64,000 nt of DNA from the NCBI GenBank assembly GCA_016791265.1, contig JAEUMY010000005.1, positions 91,267 to 155,266 on the forward strand. Reading direction: 5' to 3'. Every line of letters begins with the position of its first letter. Position 1 is the stretch's first letter. Source of the DNA: Betaproteobacteria bacterium. Its GTDB lineage: Bacteria > Pseudomonadota > Gammaproteobacteria > Burkholderiales > Usitatibacteraceae. The notes under the pieces were generated by a model. The model searched no databases. It saw only the letters and a program-made list of their open reading frames with translations, and was not told where the DNA came from. This document shows positions 63,301 to 64,000 of the stretch, piece by piece. The position numbers and the translations under genes are program-made.

Positions 63301-63702
63301 TACAACCAGCAACTCGCGTTCCGCGGCCACGTCGTTGCCATCATCAACGAGGACACGTATTCCGATGGCGAAACCATGGCCGAAGGCTTGAAGCGTCTCG
63401 GCATCGCCACACTCGTCGGCACGCGCACCTCAGGCGCTGGTGTGTGGCTGTCGGATCAGAATCGCCTCGTCGACAACGGCATCGCCCGCTCCGCCGAGAC
63501 CGGCCAGTTCGTGCCCGGCGAAGGTTGGATCGTGGAAGGCAAAGGTGTTGCGCCCGACATCGTCGTTGATAACCTGCCGTTTGCCACCAACAAAGGCGAG
63601 GACGCGCAGCTGGAGGCGGCGATCAAGGTGCTGGAGGAGAAGCTCGCGAAGCAGCCGCTGCCGAAGGTGGAGGTGCCGGCTTATCCGAGGGTGAAGCGGT
63701 AG
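60322..63702 (+). CDS. Tricorn-like S41 protease, exported
   Basis: 1126 residues from the ATG at 60322 (GGGAGG at 60312–60317), with a signal peptide ending AGA/TYF. Two beta-propeller regions (for example LSPDRQWLAFVGRYEG, FSPDGKWLWFLSARTL) are separated at about 550–625 by an Ala/Pro/Lys-rich linker, then a PDZ-like domain (GEVITHINGVAIAK) and the S41 peptidase core (LIIDLRNNNGGSID, and the nucleophile region EDTYSDGETMAEGL). It should degrade peptides in the periplasm. One palindrome copy (61140–61151) is read as Arg-Ile-Phe-Ala. Confidence 0.9.
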   Translation: MTTRSWRAVRRALSAACLTLAAAAAPAGATYFRMPAMAGDTVVFVSEGDIWRAPAGGGQAVRLTTHPELESTPYLSPDRQWLAFVGRYEGPAEVYVMPLTGGTPKRLTHDGGNSARVQGWTPDGKILYSSSRYSGKPGTRLYTLDPKTGERGSLPLAEAAEGCYLGGDLIFTRRSVLSDNVKAYTGGRAQNLWKFDGKGEATALTADYAGTSRQPMCWQGRVYFLSDRDGSMNLWSMNPTGKDLKQHTRHAGWDIKSAALDNGNVVYQLGADLRIFAVQNNQDRALNVVLNGDFDQARARWVKNPWDYVTNLALSPTGDRVALTARGQVFVAPVGAGRRVEVTRSSTTRAREARFMPDGKSVVAFSDASGEFELTRYPANGVGESKQLTSGATVLRQGFSVSPDGKWIVHADKDQNLYLLNVASGENKKLDQSTQFGYSDFEWSPDSKWLTYSTAAENQFEQIWLVDITTAKKTVLTSDRYHARSAAFSPDGKWLWFLSARTLTPLVGSPWGQRNMGTVFDRQTKIYALALAKDAQWPFQPKDELQKAEPEKKPDAPASVAPADAGKPAGAQVSTKADAPKADAKDAPKADAAKPAAAATPPAPKPIVIDLPGLTTRLYEVPVPAGNYNELATDGKRLYFVTSEPNPGAPQPRRALRTVAIEPVGLTPPTVELFFDDLRGYELSRDRKKVLLRKANDLWVVDAGAKAPPDLGKFVVNLRDFTFDLDPREEWRQMFIDAWRMHRDYFYDKAMHGVDWKAMRAKYEPLARRVNDRAELNDVLAQMISELSLLHSQVGGAELRKGPDEIDVAALAADLSKVADGWRVDRLYSGDPELPEENGPLAQPANPVKPGEVITHINGVAIAKTVPGDLLRNQAGKQVLLAVKDAAGKSRDVIVTPISTQRDAQLRYLTWEWERKARVEEKSKGRFGYLHLQAMTPPDLGRWAREFYPVFQREGLIIDLRNNNGGSIDSMLIEKLLRRAWAWWKPRSSPRTFYNQQLAFRGHVVAIINEDTYSDGETMAEGLKRLGIATLVGTRTSGAGVWLSDQNRLVDNGIARSAETGQFVPGEGWIVEGKGVAPDIVVDNLPFATNKGEDAQLEAAIKVLEEKLAKQPLPKVEVPAYPRVKR

Positions 63703-63731
63703 AGCTTTGCTTTCTGCTGGAACCAAGGGGA

Positions 63732-63759
63732 GGGCGCGATACGAGTCGCGCCCTTTTTT
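63732..63759 (+). terminator. Rho-independent terminator of the S41 protease gene
   Basis: GGGCGCGA-TACGAG-TCGCGCCC followed by six Ts, 30 bp after the stop. Confidence 0.9.
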
Positions 63760-63806
63760 CTTGCGGGTCGACCAGGGTGGTGTCATTCTTCAGGGGGCTT
63801 CGCAGT

Positions 63807-63818
63807 GCGAATATTCGC
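63807..63818. repeat. GCGAATATTCGC palindrome at the right edge
   Basis: Perfect intergenic copy beyond the S41 terminator, three bases before a 19-bp direct repeat. Confidence 0.9.
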
Positions 63819-63820
63819 AG

Positions 63821-63871
63821 ATGCTATATTGCAAGACCTGACCCCATTGTCCATGCTATATTGCAAGACCT
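63821..63871. repeat. 19-bp direct repeat
   Basis: ATGCTATATTGCAAGACCT occurs at 63821–63839 and 63853–63871, 32 bp apart. The first is followed by GACCCCATTG. From general knowledge this GGGGTCAGGTCTTGCAAT-type sequence is a recurrent repeat in proteobacterial genomes, sometimes near REP-associated transposase genes. The last 130 bp show no gene I can support. Confidence 0.6.
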
Positions 63872-64000
63872 CGTATCTTGCCAAAGTCGACGAGTTTCGG
63901 TGTAGTGGCGAAGCAGAATCGGCCGGGCGGGATGATGCTGGCAAGACTTGAGGCGACCACTTCTGGAGAGCCTGTGGGTCAGTTTGGTGCTCCCGCTCGT

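Overview
The window looks like a high-G+C betaproteobacterial chromosome. Supporting features are the tetR–PIMT–rhodanese–tolC–waaA/waaC neighbourhood, dTDP-rhamnose and lipid A-core genes, a thiC gene under a TPP riboswitch, and a complete type II secretion (T2SS) operon in the Xanthomonas xps-like order E-F-G-H-I-J-K-L-M-N-D. The genus cannot be fixed from sequence alone.

Layout. (1) 1–9.6 kb is a defence island. It holds a partial AbiEi-type antitoxin with an operator array, a retron-type reverse transcriptase (RT) with a PRTase/winged-helix partner and a probable msr-msd RNA, type I restriction genes hsdS and hsdR with no hsdM in view, a RAMA/DUF4357-like protein, and an HTH–AbiEii pair. 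RAMA-like, hsdR, hsdS, PRTase and RT are co-oriented and tightly packed, so the retron appears to be the tail of the restriction operon. (2) 9.6–17.3 kb has a Tat-exported aldo/keto reductase, YceH, a cytochrome P460–cupredoxin fusion, a TPR–GAF–GGDEF protein and thiC. (3) 17.3–27.3 kb has a TetR regulator, PIMT-like methyltransferase, rhodanese, TolC, WaaA, WaaC, a WaaE-like transferase and rfbBACD. (4) 27.4–38.4 kb is the T2SS operon. (5) 38.6–48.1 kb has a lipoprotein, two exported surface proteins, a parvulin-type PPIase and two convergent GT41 (O-GlcNAc-transferase-like) genes. (6) 48.2–60.2 kb is a polysaccharide region: Wzm/Wzt exporter, GT2, GT4 and GT9 glycosyltransferases and MsbA, with an embedded secreted S1 protease. 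(7) 60.3–63.7 kb encodes a tricorn-like S41 protease.

The most striking feature is not a gene. The perfect 12-bp palindrome GCGAATATTCGC occurs 26 times, about once per 2.5 kb, where chance predicts far fewer than one. It lies in genes (all three reading phases, mostly read as Ala-Asn-Ile-Arg), in spacers, and inside the TPP riboswitch. It is absent from the retron genes and from a 14.2-kb block covering gspG to the PPIase. It behaves like a highly iterated palindrome analogous to cyanobacterial HIP1.

A second regulatory signal links distant genes. The 18-mer TGTCGTCATTTCCCGACA lies just upstream of the predicted -35 box of both the T2SS operon and the secreted S1 protease, in the same orientation relative to transcription. 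This suggests co-regulation of the secretion machine with a likely substrate.
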